DNA of 64,000 nt from Candidatus Poribacteria bacterium (GTDB lineage Bacteria; Poribacteria; WGA-4E; WGA-3G). The notes beneath the pieces were generated by a model, which worked only from the letters and a program-made list of their open reading frames with translations, was not told the DNA's origin and ran no database searches. Made by a program: the position numbers and the translations under genes. How positions within the stretch are numbered: the first letter of the stretch is position 1; each line of letters begins with the position of its first letter. The DNA lies in NCBI GenBank assembly GCA_022825825.1, contig JAJDWA010000070.1, positions 48,922 through 112,921 of the forward strand, read 5' to 3'. Below are positions 53,339 to 62,401 of the stretch, in pieces.

Positions 53339-53506
53339 TCAAACGCACCCACAAGCACAAATGACAGATGCTGAAGTGACAACTACGATTATCGCAGCCC
53401 AATATTTCTGCTTTAGCAGTTCAAACTTTTCGTCTGCGCGTTTTTGAATCTCCTCTGGAAGGTTCCGGTAAAACTCCCAAAATTTACGGTTCGTTCTATA
53501 GATCAA
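53339..53506 (-). pseudogene. Truncated RelE/ParE-like toxin
   Basis: The 55-aa frame from TTG 53506 (overlapping the antitoxin-like gene by 11 bp) reads LIYRTNRKFWEFYRNLPEEI then QKRADEKFELLKQK, the N-terminal half of RelE-type toxins. It then changes into an unrelated hydrophobic tail (AAIIVVVTSASVICACGCV). The catalytic C-terminal half is missing, so it is probably inactive. An upstream reading to 53557 lies inside the antitoxin gene. Confidence 0.6.
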
Positions 53507-53798
53507 TACACTTTCCTGTCCGTAAATCCTCAAGTGCTTCTTTGCGAAGATCATCAAGGTATCCGGCTTTCACATCTTTTTCAAATTGTTTTTCCCACGC
53601 CTCATCTGCAGCAACTAAAGTTTCATGAAGTTCTGTTGCAAGTGTTTTCAGCAACTCCTCTTGTGTGTTTTCTTCACACTTCACTTCAGGAACTTCTGGG
53701 ACCCATCCGATCCACGCTGCACCATTTTTTTGAATATGGGCGGTGTATGCTTCTTCGTATACCGGATCTTCTATTTCGACGATCTGTATTTTTTCCAT
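53496..53798 (-). CDS. HicB-like or small antitoxin-like protein
   Basis: A 100-aa acidic protein. The region YTAHIQKNGAAWIGWVPEVP then EVKCEENTQEELLKTLATEL resembles HicB-type folds, and a charged C-terminal helix (EAWEKQFEKDVKAGYLDDLR) resembles the toxin-binding tail of other small antitoxins. It overlaps a broken RelE-like toxin, which supports the antitoxin reading. ATG 53798; the ribosome site is weak. Confidence 0.65.
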   Translation of the reverse strand: MEKIQIVEIEDPVYEEAYTAHIQKNGAAWIGWVPEVPEVKCEENTQEELLKTLATELHETLVAADEAWEKQFEKDVKAGYLDDLRKEALEDLRTGKCIDL

Positions 53799-53823
53799 GA
53801 TTTATCTTCTTTGATTAAGAGAG

Positions 53824-54903
53824 TTAGTAGACACCTACAACAACAGTTTCCTGGAGTTCAGAAAGCAGACGTAGATTTTCAACGCCATCCCACGGATATT
53901 CTGGAATCGGTTCAGCGCGTTCTGCTTCATCACGTTCTAAAAAACGCGGAACAAAAAATTCCTTGGTTAATGTTGTCAGCATCACACGTCCTGTTTCACC
54001 ATAATCAACAAGTTGATCGGGGTTTTCGGGATTAACCAATTCAATTACAGCGCGCGGTTGTGGTGGATAATAAATGATCGCGTAGTTATCAGCAGGATCA
54101 AAGGGCTTACAAGTGGCTAATCCCATAAGGGTGTTGCCATAAGTTGGCACAAAATCAATTCCTGGTACGAGTTCTTCTCTCGCGAATCGGTGAAACTGTG
54201 CGTCCATTTCGGTGCCACCACAAAAGATGCCTTTAATCCCAACTTTTTCCAGTGAAATTTTTTCACACAATGCCTCAAGCAATTTTGGTGTAGTAAAAAG
54301 ACACTGAACGTTTTCGTGTGCTTTTAGAACGTTAAGTGCCTGTGAGATAACATGGTTTTTATACGCATCCAATTCCTGATGTTTTCCATATCGGACAAGT
54401 TGATTCACCCAACGCGGGTCAAGATCAACAAGGAAACAGATACCGCCACGATGTTGTGCCAGATGTTCAACTGCAAGTCGTAGTCGGCGTGGCCCGGTGG
54501 GACCTAACATCAGCCAATCGCTGCCGGGTGGGAAACCTTCATCGGATAATGTTTCACTGAACAACTCGTAATCAATATGGAAATCCCGAATGCTAATCCG
54601 ACATTTCGGTATACCTGTTGAACCGCCTGTTTCAAAAACATAGATCGGTTTGTCGGTGTATGCTTTTGGTACCCATCGTCGAACGGGGCCACCCCGCAGC
54701 CATTCATCTTGGAAGTGTCCGAGACATTTTAGATCGGCATAACCACCGATCTCTTTTCGTGGATCGAAATCCAAATTTTCTGCGAATTCTAACCAGAAGG
54801 GGCATCCAGTTTCTGGACTGAAATGCCAATTTACAATCTCCCGAACATGCACATCAAGTGCTGTTCGAGCGGTTTCTATTTTGGGGGAAAGAGTTTTTTG
54901 CAT
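53824..54903 (-). CDS. Adenylate-forming enzyme, PaaK-like
   Basis: A 359-aa protein. The AMP-binding loop FETGGSTGIPK is at residues 90-100. Further core phrases are SDWLMLGPTGPRRL, IKGIFCGGTEMDAQFHRFA, FVPTYGNTLMGLA and YGETGRVMLTTL. It is shorter than classical acyl-CoA ligases and lacks most of the mobile C-terminal domain, like phenylacetate-CoA-ligase-related enzymes of phenazine-type clusters. The substrate is a carboxylic acid of unknown type. No biosynthetic cluster is adjacent. Confidence 0.82.
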   Translation of the reverse strand: MQKTLSPKIETARTALDVHVREIVNWHFSPETGCPFWLEFAENLDFDPRKEIGGYADLKCLGHFQDEWLRGGPVRRWVPKAYTDKPIYVFETGGSTGIPKCRISIRDFHIDYELFSETLSDEGFPPGSDWLMLGPTGPRRLRLAVEHLAQHRGGICFLVDLDPRWVNQLVRYGKHQELDAYKNHVISQALNVLKAHENVQCLFTTPKLLEALCEKISLEKVGIKGIFCGGTEMDAQFHRFAREELVPGIDFVPTYGNTLMGLATCKPFDPADNYAIIYYPPQPRAVIELVNPENPDQLVDYGETGRVMLTTLTKEFFVPRFLERDEAERAEPIPEYPWDGVENLRLLSELQETVVVGVY

Positions 54904-54954
54904 AAAGTTCTTTTAGACAGCGTACTTTTATTCAATTTTACAAACTTTAACCAG

Positions 54955-55212
54955 TTAGGTTGTAGTAACTGATTCCCTAATATGTTCAATCAAAAGAACG
55001 TTCACTAAGGTTTCAATTGATACACCTTGGGATCGGGCTTTTTTAATTAATTCTTCTGCTATTTCCGGAAGAATTGCCACACGAATAGCTTTGTTGGTAT
55101 CAAAACGGAACCATTGCCCATCGTCTTCCATAAAATCGGCGGTATCCAGATTATCCCAAAAAGCGGCTTCTTCTTCATAAGTCGAAAATTCTGGCACCTG
55201 CAACGTTTTCAT
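54955..55212 (-). CDS. CopG/BrnA-like antitoxin
   Basis: An 85-aa protein. The N-terminal EFSTYEEEAAFWDNLDTADF and the C-terminal helices (RVAILPEIAEELIKKARSQG, then VSIETLVNVLLIEHI) fit the CopG-type antitoxin of BrnT/BrnA pairs. The C-terminus provides a ribbon-helix-helix for DNA binding. The start ATG overlaps the toxin's TGA. It is intact while the toxin gene is interrupted. Confidence 0.82.
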   Translation of the reverse strand: MKTLQVPEFSTYEEEAAFWDNLDTADFMEDDGQWFRFDTNKAIRVAILPEIAEELIKKARSQGVSIETLVNVLLIEHIRESVTTT

Positions 55213-55481
55213 TTTCGGAGCCTCCTAAAATTTCTTTTTTCGCGGTCAGTCATATTTCGTGCAGTAATTGGTTTATAGACAGCCCATTCTATCTGCTCTA
55301 AAACTACAAATAAGTATCGTCCATCCAAGGTTTGTCCATAAACAAGATAGCGATTACGTCCTTGGCGGCGAGCTAAATGGGAATTATCATTACAAACTTC
55401 CTATACCTCATGAGGTTCTACATCATGCTCTGCAATATGCTCAACACGATAATCGTCCCATTCTAATTTGCTAATATACAT
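55209..55481 (-). pseudogene. BrnT-like toxin interrupted by a nonsense codon
   Basis: From ATG 55481 the frame reads MYISKLEWDDYRVEHIAEHD then VEPHEV, a TAG at codon 27 (55401-55403), and continues EVCNDNSHLARRQGRNRYLV, GRYLFVVLEQIEWAV and ITARNMTDREKRNFRRLRK to a TGA overlapping the antitoxin start. This is the BrnT ribonuclease layout (EWD...HIAEH; ITARDMT). One base change would restore it. It is not a normal ORF because of the stop. Confidence 0.75.
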
Positions 55482-55544
55482 GCAATATAAAACTACTTTA
55501 TTTCTTCTCTTCTATTACAATCAATTGATTACGGGTTAGACAGT

Positions 55545-56150
55545 TCAAGCTTTTTGTGCAACCATACTTGAAAGGATGCCGAGAACTTTGTCGCATCGCT
55601 CAATTTGGTAGGGAAACATATCAATCTGTAGTTCCTGCCCTTCCAATTTGAGGAATCGCCAAAGAACACCTGTCGTGGTTGCACCATAAACGCGAGGGAT
55701 ATCATTCCCATGTTCAGCATTAAAGCGTTGGGCAGCAACCATCTCTGCTACACACTGCCCAAGCCCTACTTCAAGGTTATCGTTCTTTGCTTCTACAAGG
55801 ACAATGATCGGAGCTTGTAAGTCAAATTGGACAGGCGATAGGCTAATCACAAAGTCACACACACCTGTCAATCCAAGCTCATCATCAACGTTGAAATCTA
55901 TCCCAGAAAAAAGGCTAATTTTACGGTCTAATTGCTCACGGAGTTCCACAAGAACGTCTGCGACAATCATTTCAGACTTCGCCTTTTCGGTACCGATTGC
56001 AGTCGCTAAAGGTATTTTTCGATCTAATATAGATATAAGTAACTCGCTGGGAGTGACTGGTTCAATATCAGAAAATAGACCTGCAGTATCTACCTCTTCT
56101 AATTCAAATGCTGCCCGCGCAGCTGGCAAAGTAAAGTTGCTATACGACAT
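55545..56150 (-). CDS. PD-(D/E)XK nuclease-like protein
   Basis: A 201-aa cytoplasmic protein. The nuclease-fold core is visible: LGLTGVCDFVISLSP with Asp99, PIIVLVEAKNDN with Glu120 and Lys122 (E-x-K), and Gln132 in the following helix. Such stand-alone proteins are related to the N-terminal nuclease of type I restriction enzymes and to transposon-encoded nucleases. ATG 56150 follows GAGGAT; a longer frame to 56225 lacks a site. Its role here is unknown. Confidence 0.75.
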   Translation of the reverse strand: MSYSNFTLPAARAAFELEEVDTAGLFSDIEPVTPSELLISILDRKIPLATAIGTEKAKSEMIVADVLVELREQLDRKISLFSGIDFNVDDELGLTGVCDFVISLSPVQFDLQAPIIVLVEAKNDNLEVGLGQCVAEMVAAQRFNAEHGNDIPRVYGATTTGVLWRFLKLEGQELQIDMFPYQIERCDKVLGILSSMVAQKA

Positions 56151-56208
56151 GTGGCTATCCTCTAAATACAAGAAATAGAATAGGACATTACTTATGGTTA
56201 AGAGACAT

Positions 56209-57798
56209 CTATTCAGAAATTGCAATTAACTGGTTACGGGTAACGATGTAAAGCACACCATCCTTTGCCACAGGCGTAGTATAAACCGAACTTCCCATAT
56301 TCGTTTCGAACAGGACCTCTTTGGTTTTGCCTGTTTTTAAGATGACAACATCACCATCTTCATCGCCGAGATAGACCTTCCCGTCCACGACATAGGGTGA
56401 ACCCCATATCGCTGCAAATGTATCATGCGTCCAGAAAAGGTCACCTGTTTTCACATCCAAGCAGTAAAGGAATCCGCTTAAATCGGAGATATAGAGAAGC
56501 CCGTCATGAATAGCAACGGTTGACATTGTGCGATTGAATTGTTCATTGCCAAAATGCCAAACTGCAGCAGTTGAGGTAATATCACCAGTCTGTGAAGCGT
56601 CAATGCACCAGAGGTGCCCGACACCTTCGCCGTGTTCCGGATCTTGCCCAACAGCGAGATAGACTTTCTCATCATGAACAACAGGGGTTGAGATAATGTT
56701 GTTTCGTGTGCCGCGCCCGCCGAGCTCCCATTCAGAGTCTTTCGGATTGCAATCAAACTGCCAGATAATTTTGCCGGTTTCCGGTTCAAACGAGTAGACC
56801 CAACCATCACCGCCTGGGATAATTACTTGTGGAACACCTTTGATAACACCGTAAGCTGGATTTGACCACTGCCCGTGCAGTATATTTTCGCCAGGGGAAG
56901 CATCTTCCCAAACAAGTTCACCTGTATTCTTATTTAGGGCAATAAAACTCGGAGCATCGGGAACAGGAATGTGGATATGTGTTTCATCAACACCGTTGCT
57001 TGTCTCCAAGAAAAGTAGATCACCGACAGCAAGCGGAGAACAGGTGGCGAGGTTATGTGGGAACACATCCAACTCGTCCATCATATCGTAAATCCAAATA
57101 ATGTCACCGTCAATTTCGCTTGTTTCGGTTTCCTCTTTAAAGGGACCGTCATTTTCACCATCCAGAAAACCTTCTGTATCAACACAGACGACCTCACAAC
57201 GGTTAGAGATATAATAAAGTCTATCACCTTCAATATAAGGCGTTGAACAGATTCCCTGCAGCGGCCAATCATTTACGCGCCCAGAAAGGAGTTTCGTGTG
57301 TGTAATTTGCCACAGAAATTCGCCATCAGATTCGCGAAACGCCATGATATTCCCACGGTCTCCCGTCAATTTCGGGTTTTTCAACGCATCGTTATTAGTC
57401 CCGACAAACACTTTGCCACCGCTAATCAGAGGTCCCGCGTAACTTTGTGAACCGAGTTCTGCTACCCATTTAATATTTTCGCCTGTTGCTAAATCCCATT
57501 TTGCGAGGATGTTTTTCTCATCCGAGACCATGTTACGGCTTAAAGAACCACCCCACAACGCTATTTCTTTCTTAGCAGACTTATGGGAATCTGCAAAACT
57601 ATTTGGCACTTGAAATATACTGAGAAGACCAAATAGAAAAATGAAAAGGACATAAGAATATGAATGGACTCCAATAGAAGTGCGTCTGTGTAATAAATTT
57701 CCTGTCCTTGGCGTGTAATCTAATTTGCGAAATAATTTAGTTAAGACACCAGGAAACATAGCGATGCGTTTGACATCGCTTCTAAATTCAAAAATCAT
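56209..57798 (-). CDS. PQQ-type beta-propeller protein (third gene of operon)
   Basis: A 529-aa protein. A basic region and hydrophobic helix (about 48-68, SYVLFIFLFGLLSIFQVPNS) form the signal or anchor, then an eight-bladed-type propeller with repeated phrases: GDRLYYISNRCEVVCVDTEG, FIALNKNTGELVWEDAS, GWVYSFEPETGKIIWQFD, GFLYCLDVKTGDLFWTHD and GDVVILKTGKTKEVLFE. No catalytic metal site is seen. The start is unusually far upstream of the signal helix, so a later start is possible. Confidence 0.85.
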   Translation of the reverse strand: MIFEFRSDVKRIAMFPGVLTKLFRKLDYTPRTGNLLHRRTSIGVHSYSYVLFIFLFGLLSIFQVPNSFADSHKSAKKEIALWGGSLSRNMVSDEKNILAKWDLATGENIKWVAELGSQSYAGPLISGGKVFVGTNNDALKNPKLTGDRGNIMAFRESDGEFLWQITHTKLLSGRVNDWPLQGICSTPYIEGDRLYYISNRCEVVCVDTEGFLDGENDGPFKEETETSEIDGDIIWIYDMMDELDVFPHNLATCSPLAVGDLLFLETSNGVDETHIHIPVPDAPSFIALNKNTGELVWEDASPGENILHGQWSNPAYGVIKGVPQVIIPGGDGWVYSFEPETGKIIWQFDCNPKDSEWELGGRGTRNNIISTPVVHDEKVYLAVGQDPEHGEGVGHLWCIDASQTGDITSTAAVWHFGNEQFNRTMSTVAIHDGLLYISDLSGFLYCLDVKTGDLFWTHDTFAAIWGSPYVVDGKVYLGDEDGDVVILKTGKTKEVLFETNMGSSVYTTPVAKDGVLYIVTRNQLIAISE

Positions 57799-57804
57799 AT
57801 ATCA

Positions 57805-58758
57805 TCACCATACCTTTAGATTATCATAATAGATTTCAGTCGCGGAGTAAGCATAGATCCCTGGACTCCCTTCTCGATTCGGAAGAGGGTCTTCAGCAGT
57901 GATCGTCCATTCATCTGGCTCCGATTCACCAGTGCGCCACACCTTGCCACTGATTATCGCTTTATCGTCAATAACTTCTACCTTCATTTTCATGGTATAC
58001 CAAACGTCTGCATCCCATGCAAAGTCAATCGTTTTTGCCATACGCAAATCAGATGCCCAAGACCGAATTTGAAGACGTTGCTGCCTCCCTTGCATATCCA
58101 ACGTATAGCGGTTTGCAATTAATCCCATATCGGGCATACGGCGCTTGTCTCTGGTCCCCATCAGGTCAACTTGGATATGATAGTCTTTCATTGTTGGAGG
58201 ACCGATATAGACATTAGACTTGTTCAAACCGCGCTGAACAGGTGTCTTGACTAAAACCTTGTTACCATCTTTTTCACGAACAAAATATTTATTTGTAGCG
58301 GCAATCCAATGTGAAGGTGCTTTTTCAAGTTCAACCTTTTCAAAGTCTTCTGTCCACGGTAGTGGTGGAATAACACGAATCCGAGCAGTCGCCTTTAACT
58401 CTCCCGATTGAGCGGTGACTGTACCCGCATGTGGCCCTGCACTTTTTTCAGGTGTGAATTTGTTGTCCTCAAGTGTACCAGTTAATCCATTGAGTATCAA
58501 TTCTACTGTCCCGATTGCACTTGTCTGCATTCCATTCACATCAAAACCGATAACGTTAAGTTCTACTGGTTCACCTGATGTCACCGTTTCAGCAGGTGTG
58601 AGTAGCAGCGCAACTGCAGGGTCAGCACTCATCTTTGGAACTTCAACCTCTTTGGTAGCACATCCGACAGAAACAAGGCAGATAATCAAGCTTGCATAAA
58701 GAACATAATGTCCGAAAACAAACGCTTTCTGCTTTGTCGTAAAACAAATTTTCTTCAT
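57805..58758 (-). CDS. Lipoprotein with Ig-like and concanavalin-like lectin domains
   Basis: A 317-aa protein with a signal segment and lipobox LVSVGC at about residue 33. An Ig-like region (about 45-135: ALLLTPAETVTSGEPVELNV; AGPHAGTVTAQSGEL) is followed by a jelly-roll domain (about 145-317: KDYHIQVDLMGTRDKRR; SPGIYAYSATEIYYDNLKVW) typical of DUF1080/LamG-like glycan-binding folds. It starts on the stop codon of the upstream propeller gene (TAATG overlap) and ends 6 bp before the next. Confidence 0.82.
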   Translation of the reverse strand: MKKICFTTKQKAFVFGHYVLYASLIICLVSVGCATKEVEVPKMSADPAVALLLTPAETVTSGEPVELNVIGFDVNGMQTSAIGTVELILNGLTGTLEDNKFTPEKSAGPHAGTVTAQSGELKATARIRVIPPLPWTEDFEKVELEKAPSHWIAATNKYFVREKDGNKVLVKTPVQRGLNKSNVYIGPPTMKDYHIQVDLMGTRDKRRMPDMGLIANRYTLDMQGRQQRLQIRSWASDLRMAKTIDFAWDADVWYTMKMKVEVIDDKAIISGKVWRTGESEPDEWTITAEDPLPNREGSPGIYAYSATEIYYDNLKVW

Positions 58759-60095
58759 TATTTCCCTCCTACACAGTAGAGACGTTCCTCTGTAGTGAAA
58801 TAGATACGTCCGTTGGCAATAGCGGGTGAACCGAAGATTTCAACATAGTGATCATCTTCTTCGCGGCTTATTTCTTGAACATTCAACGGCCTACACTTAT
58901 CCGCACGGGGTTGAAGGATATGAAATTTGCCGTTGACTTCGGTAACAAACAATTTACCATCTGCCCAGACAGGCGAACCCCTCCCGACAGTACCGATGCT
59001 GTGTTGCCATAAAACTTTACCAGTTTCAGCATTGAGACAATGCATATTTGCTGAGTTATCAACCACATAGAGCTGCCCATTTTTGAGTGTAGGCGAGGCA
59101 TAACCAACCCCGACTCCATCATATCGCCACACTTCATGAGTAGCGGTAACGTCTCCCGTTCCAGTTGCATCTATACAGACAACGCGTCCCATCGCCGTAG
59201 TGTCAAAATTCTCTTCGCTATGGGAAGCGTAAACCTTTGTACCAGCCACAAGCACTGAGGTATTGATACCGCGCTTACTTAGTTTGAAACCCCACACCAT
59301 CTCACCAGTGGTCTGTTTCATCGCGTAAATGCCTCCATCAGCATTGCCGCCAATAATAAGTGCTTGTCCGTTGATCTCTGTAACAACTGGTGTAGAATAG
59401 GTGGTATCAAGCGGTCTGCCGCCAGGAGTTGATACCCAAATTAGATCGCCGTTGCGTTTGTCAAACGCAAAGTAGCGGTGCCGAGGGATAGACTGGTTCC
59501 CCCATCCTACATTCAGATAACTGATAACCACAAGATTACCAGCAATAACCGGTGTATGCACACGTCCACCATAGCCAGAAATCCGCCCATATTCTTCAGT
59601 AAGTGAGCGTGACCAGACGATGTCTCCATCTTTGTTGAAGCAGATGAAAAGCCCTTGAACGCCGTGGATGTAGATATTTCCTGTTTCTGTATCACCGACA
59701 GGATTTGTCCAACCGACACGGTTGAAAGTGATAGTAGTGTGAAAAACGTTAAATTGATAATTCCACAACAGATCACCGGTTTTCGCATCAAAACAGGCGA
59801 TGCGTTCCTGTTGCGTTATATCCTTACCGATACGTCCCATGACATAGACCCTGTCGTTAAGCACAACCGGTGTGGAACGTCCGATAAAATCAGCCTGCCA
59901 GAGAAGGTTTTCGCCTTCAACAGACCAATTAGATACTAACCCTGTTTCTTCAGATGTGCCATCCTGATTTGGTCCTCGCCAACTCGGCCAATCGCTTGCA
60001 ATAGCGGACATCGGCATAGCAATTAAAAGAAAAATGATGAATAGCTGACAAAAAGTCGGTTTGCAATAGCGCAAATTTTTATTCCTCCTAAACAT
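58758..60095 (-). CDS. Secreted PQQ-type beta-propeller protein (first gene of operon)
   Basis: A 445-aa protein with a signal peptide (about 15-34). SDWPSWRGPNQDGTSEETGL begins the mature part, a phrase typical of planctomycete and poribacterial PQQ-like proteins. Blades include RIACFDAKTGDLLWNYQF, RYFAFDKRNGDLIW, GIYAMKQTTGEMVWGF and MHCLNAETGKVLWQHS. A dehydrogenase active site is absent. With the lipoprotein and second propeller it forms a tight three-gene unit. Confidence 0.88.
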   Translation of the reverse strand: MFRRNKNLRYCKPTFCQLFIIFLLIAMPMSAIASDWPSWRGPNQDGTSEETGLVSNWSVEGENLLWQADFIGRSTPVVLNDRVYVMGRIGKDITQQERIACFDAKTGDLLWNYQFNVFHTTITFNRVGWTNPVGDTETGNIYIHGVQGLFICFNKDGDIVWSRSLTEEYGRISGYGGRVHTPVIAGNLVVISYLNVGWGNQSIPRHRYFAFDKRNGDLIWVSTPGGRPLDTTYSTPVVTEINGQALIIGGNADGGIYAMKQTTGEMVWGFKLSKRGINTSVLVAGTKVYASHSEENFDTTAMGRVVCIDATGTGDVTATHEVWRYDGVGVGYASPTLKNGQLYVVDNSANMHCLNAETGKVLWQHSIGTVGRGSPVWADGKLFVTEVNGKFHILQPRADKCRPLNVQEISREEDDHYVEIFGSPAIANGRIYFTTEERLYCVGGK

Positions 60096-60892
60096 TAGTA
60101 TGTGTTTTTGTAGTTTTAAGACGATAAAAAAGGTTTTATGTTTAAGGTGAGGTGTTCTGACAATTAAACATAATCGGACATCCAGCTCATGTTATTTAGG
60201 ATACCACATAATGCCTGTAAGGTCAAGCTTTTTACAGATACCCTCAGAGCTATTTAGTTTTAAGAATTATCAGTTATTAAGTGTTACTAATAGTTTATAT
60301 TGTCCGTTGGGTAAAGTTTGCGAAACCCATAACTGTCAACTTAATAAAAAATGCAAGATTTTTCTTGTAGGAGCGAGCTTTGCTCGCGACATCGGACAAA
60401 CGGTCGCGAGCAAAGCTCGCTCCTACAGGAAGAGAGGTAGTATACCTGTTGGGTGCTGCAAGCTCTACCCATAAGCGTCACCCAGGCCGGTAGGTGCGGT
60501 TTCCTAACCGTACCGGATCCTAAGTTTTAGTAGGCGCGTTTCGAAAACGCGCCTACCAGAGGGGCGGATGTCTTAAGTTGACAGTTATAGGTAGAGCGTA
60601 GCGAAACCCAACAACCTCTTGTAGGAGCGAGCTTCGCTCGCGACATCGGACAAATGGTCGCGAGCAAAGCTCGCTCCTACAGGTAATTCTTAGCCCCTCG
60701 CTTGCGGGGGGTTGGGGGGCTTCCCGTCGCGACCAGGAGGTCGCTCCTACAGGAAGAGGGGTAATATACCTGTTGGGTTTCGCTGCTAACTGGCTGAAAC
60801 CGACACAGTCCGTTATTCAGGTACGATTGGGATGTGAAGATCCCTCTACTCAGTTCCGCTCTACCCAACCTACGAACTAATTATTGACTCTA
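60096..60892. repeat. 800-bp repeat field
   Basis: No gene is seen. In order: AATGCCTGTAAGGTCAAGCT at 60209 (similar to 62583); the CTATTTAGTTTTAAGAATTA unit at 60250-60275 (also 27023); hairpin D at 60366-60427; GGTAGGTGCGGTTTCCTAAC at 60491; a TAGGCGCGTTTCGAAAACGC hairpin at 60531; hairpin D at 60620-60682; the CCCCTCGCTTGCGGGGGGTT arm at 60694; and a family A right end at 60870-60897 that overlaps the next gene's stop. Confidence 0.65.
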
Positions 60893-62335
60893 CTATAAAA
60901 AATCTCCTGGTCCTCCTGGGGGATCAGGTTGAGGATCTGGGTCTGGGTCGCTTGGTGGATCTTGGGGAGGTTCAGGATCTTCTGGTGGTTGTTGTGGTTC
61001 TTCTGGTGGAATAATTGGGTCGGGTTGCGTTTGTGTTATTGTAAATTGTTCTGTCCATTTTAGGCCACCTTTATCTGTTGCTTCAATTTCTATATCTATT
61101 TGTGAGCTTGGGAGGTTTTGTAATTTTACTAATTTTCCTCCGTTAACGCCTATAAATTCGTGTCCCTTTGTAATTCTGTATGTGTGAGTATCTTCTATGT
61201 CTTCATCGGAAGATCGGATTTCGGCAAATTCTGTTCCGTTTAAATCGTCTGAACTAAAAGAATTATTTGAAAGCTGAATATCATAAGGCGCTTCATTTAC
61301 ATCTACTATTTTTACTTTGAGAACTTTTTGTCCTTCAACTTCGGGTTCTTGGACGTTTATTTCCATTTCTTGGTTTGGCGTTAGACGTGATTGTCTTACG
61401 AGCTCTTCAAAATTTAGAGGCTGTTTTGTAACTAAATTTTTTCCATCAACTGCAAAATAATTGCTGCCACTTCCTACAACTTGGTGTCCTTCTCCATCTT
61501 GAAAAGTTCCGACAATTGTTCCCTTTTCTCTGTTTTCTGCAATTGACAAGTTTTCTGTGTTATCAGGTGCTAAAACTTTTATATCTTCAAGTTCTCGTAA
61601 ATCATTTACCAAAATTTCAATATTTTTTTCTACTGTTTCTCCTGTTTCAACATTTTTCTCGGCGATTTGTAAACTATATTTTGGTTGCGTTTCAAAGTCA
61701 AGTTCTCTTTGGGTTAGCAGTTCGTTTTTATCGTTTATGTAAAAATCCGGACTGTTTCCTGAAATTGAATATTTAAGTTTCTGTCCTTCTTCTATTATAA
61801 ACTCTCCAACTTTTGTGTTTGGGTCTGCGTTTTCGTCAATTGTGTTGTTCGAGAGCATAATGTCCCCTGCCTCTCGTAGATTGTTTATTAGAATTTCATA
61901 AGTATTAAATTTTGTGTCGTCTGTCCCTAAATTCTTTTCGCCGACTTCTATGTCATATTTTGGCGTTTTTTCAAAATCAAAAGAAATTTTTGCTACAAGT
62001 TCGTTGTCTTTATTTACATATACAACTTTTTTGTCGTCTTCATTTTTTATGAAATATTGTAAATTGTCTCCGCTTTCGTTTATGAACTTTCCAATTACTG
62101 CGTCCGGTTTGTTGTTTTCGTCAATTGTGTTGTTGGATAATCTTGTTTCCGGTTTTGGTGCCTCAGTTTTTATCTCTGCGACTGTTCTGTCTTCCATTTG
62201 TTCCATAACTTTTACGGGATTATTCATATCATCGCAACCGCTTCCGAAAATTTGGGCGGCAAAAGCTAATAGTAAAATGTATTTTGTCGCTCTGTCTCTT
62301 ATTTTATTGATGAAGGTATTATCTTTATCCAACAT
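60893..62335 (-). CDS. Lipoprotein with cadherin-like repeats and Pro-rich tail
   Basis: A protein of about 480 aa. A hydrophobic segment (about 18-35) ends in a lipobox-like FGSGC. At least four cadherin-like beta repeats carry the phrase LSNNTIDENADP then VGEFIIEEG and related units (RLSNNTIDENNKP; LSIAENREKG; QLSNNSFSSDDLNG). The C-terminus is a Pro/Asp-rich tail (PEPPQDPPSDPDPDPQPDPP) suited to spanning cell wall or glycan. Codon use is strongly A/T-ended compared with neighbours, hinting at horizontal gain. ATG 62335 has AAAGGA; TTG 62368 has none. Confidence 0.78.
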   Translation of the reverse strand: MLDKDNTFINKIRDRATKYILLLAFAAQIFGSGCDDMNNPVKVMEQMEDRTVAEIKTEAPKPETRLSNNTIDENNKPDAVIGKFINESGDNLQYFIKNEDDKKVVYVNKDNELVAKISFDFEKTPKYDIEVGEKNLGTDDTKFNTYEILINNLREAGDIMLSNNTIDENADPNTKVGEFIIEEGQKLKYSISGNSPDFYINDKNELLTQRELDFETQPKYSLQIAEKNVETGETVEKNIEILVNDLRELEDIKVLAPDNTENLSIAENREKGTIVGTFQDGEGHQVVGSGSNYFAVDGKNLVTKQPLNFEELVRQSRLTPNQEMEINVQEPEVEGQKVLKVKIVDVNEAPYDIQLSNNSFSSDDLNGTEFAEIRSSDEDIEDTHTYRITKGHEFIGVNGGKLVKLQNLPSSQIDIEIEATDKGGLKWTEQFTITQTQPDPIIPPEEPQQPPEDPEPPQDPPSDPDPDPQPDPPGGPGDFL

Positions 62336-62401
62336 ATTTTCTAAATTTCCTTTCTCTAATGTAGTCAACAGATATTTCAGAATTGTGTGATAGGCGAGTT
62401 T

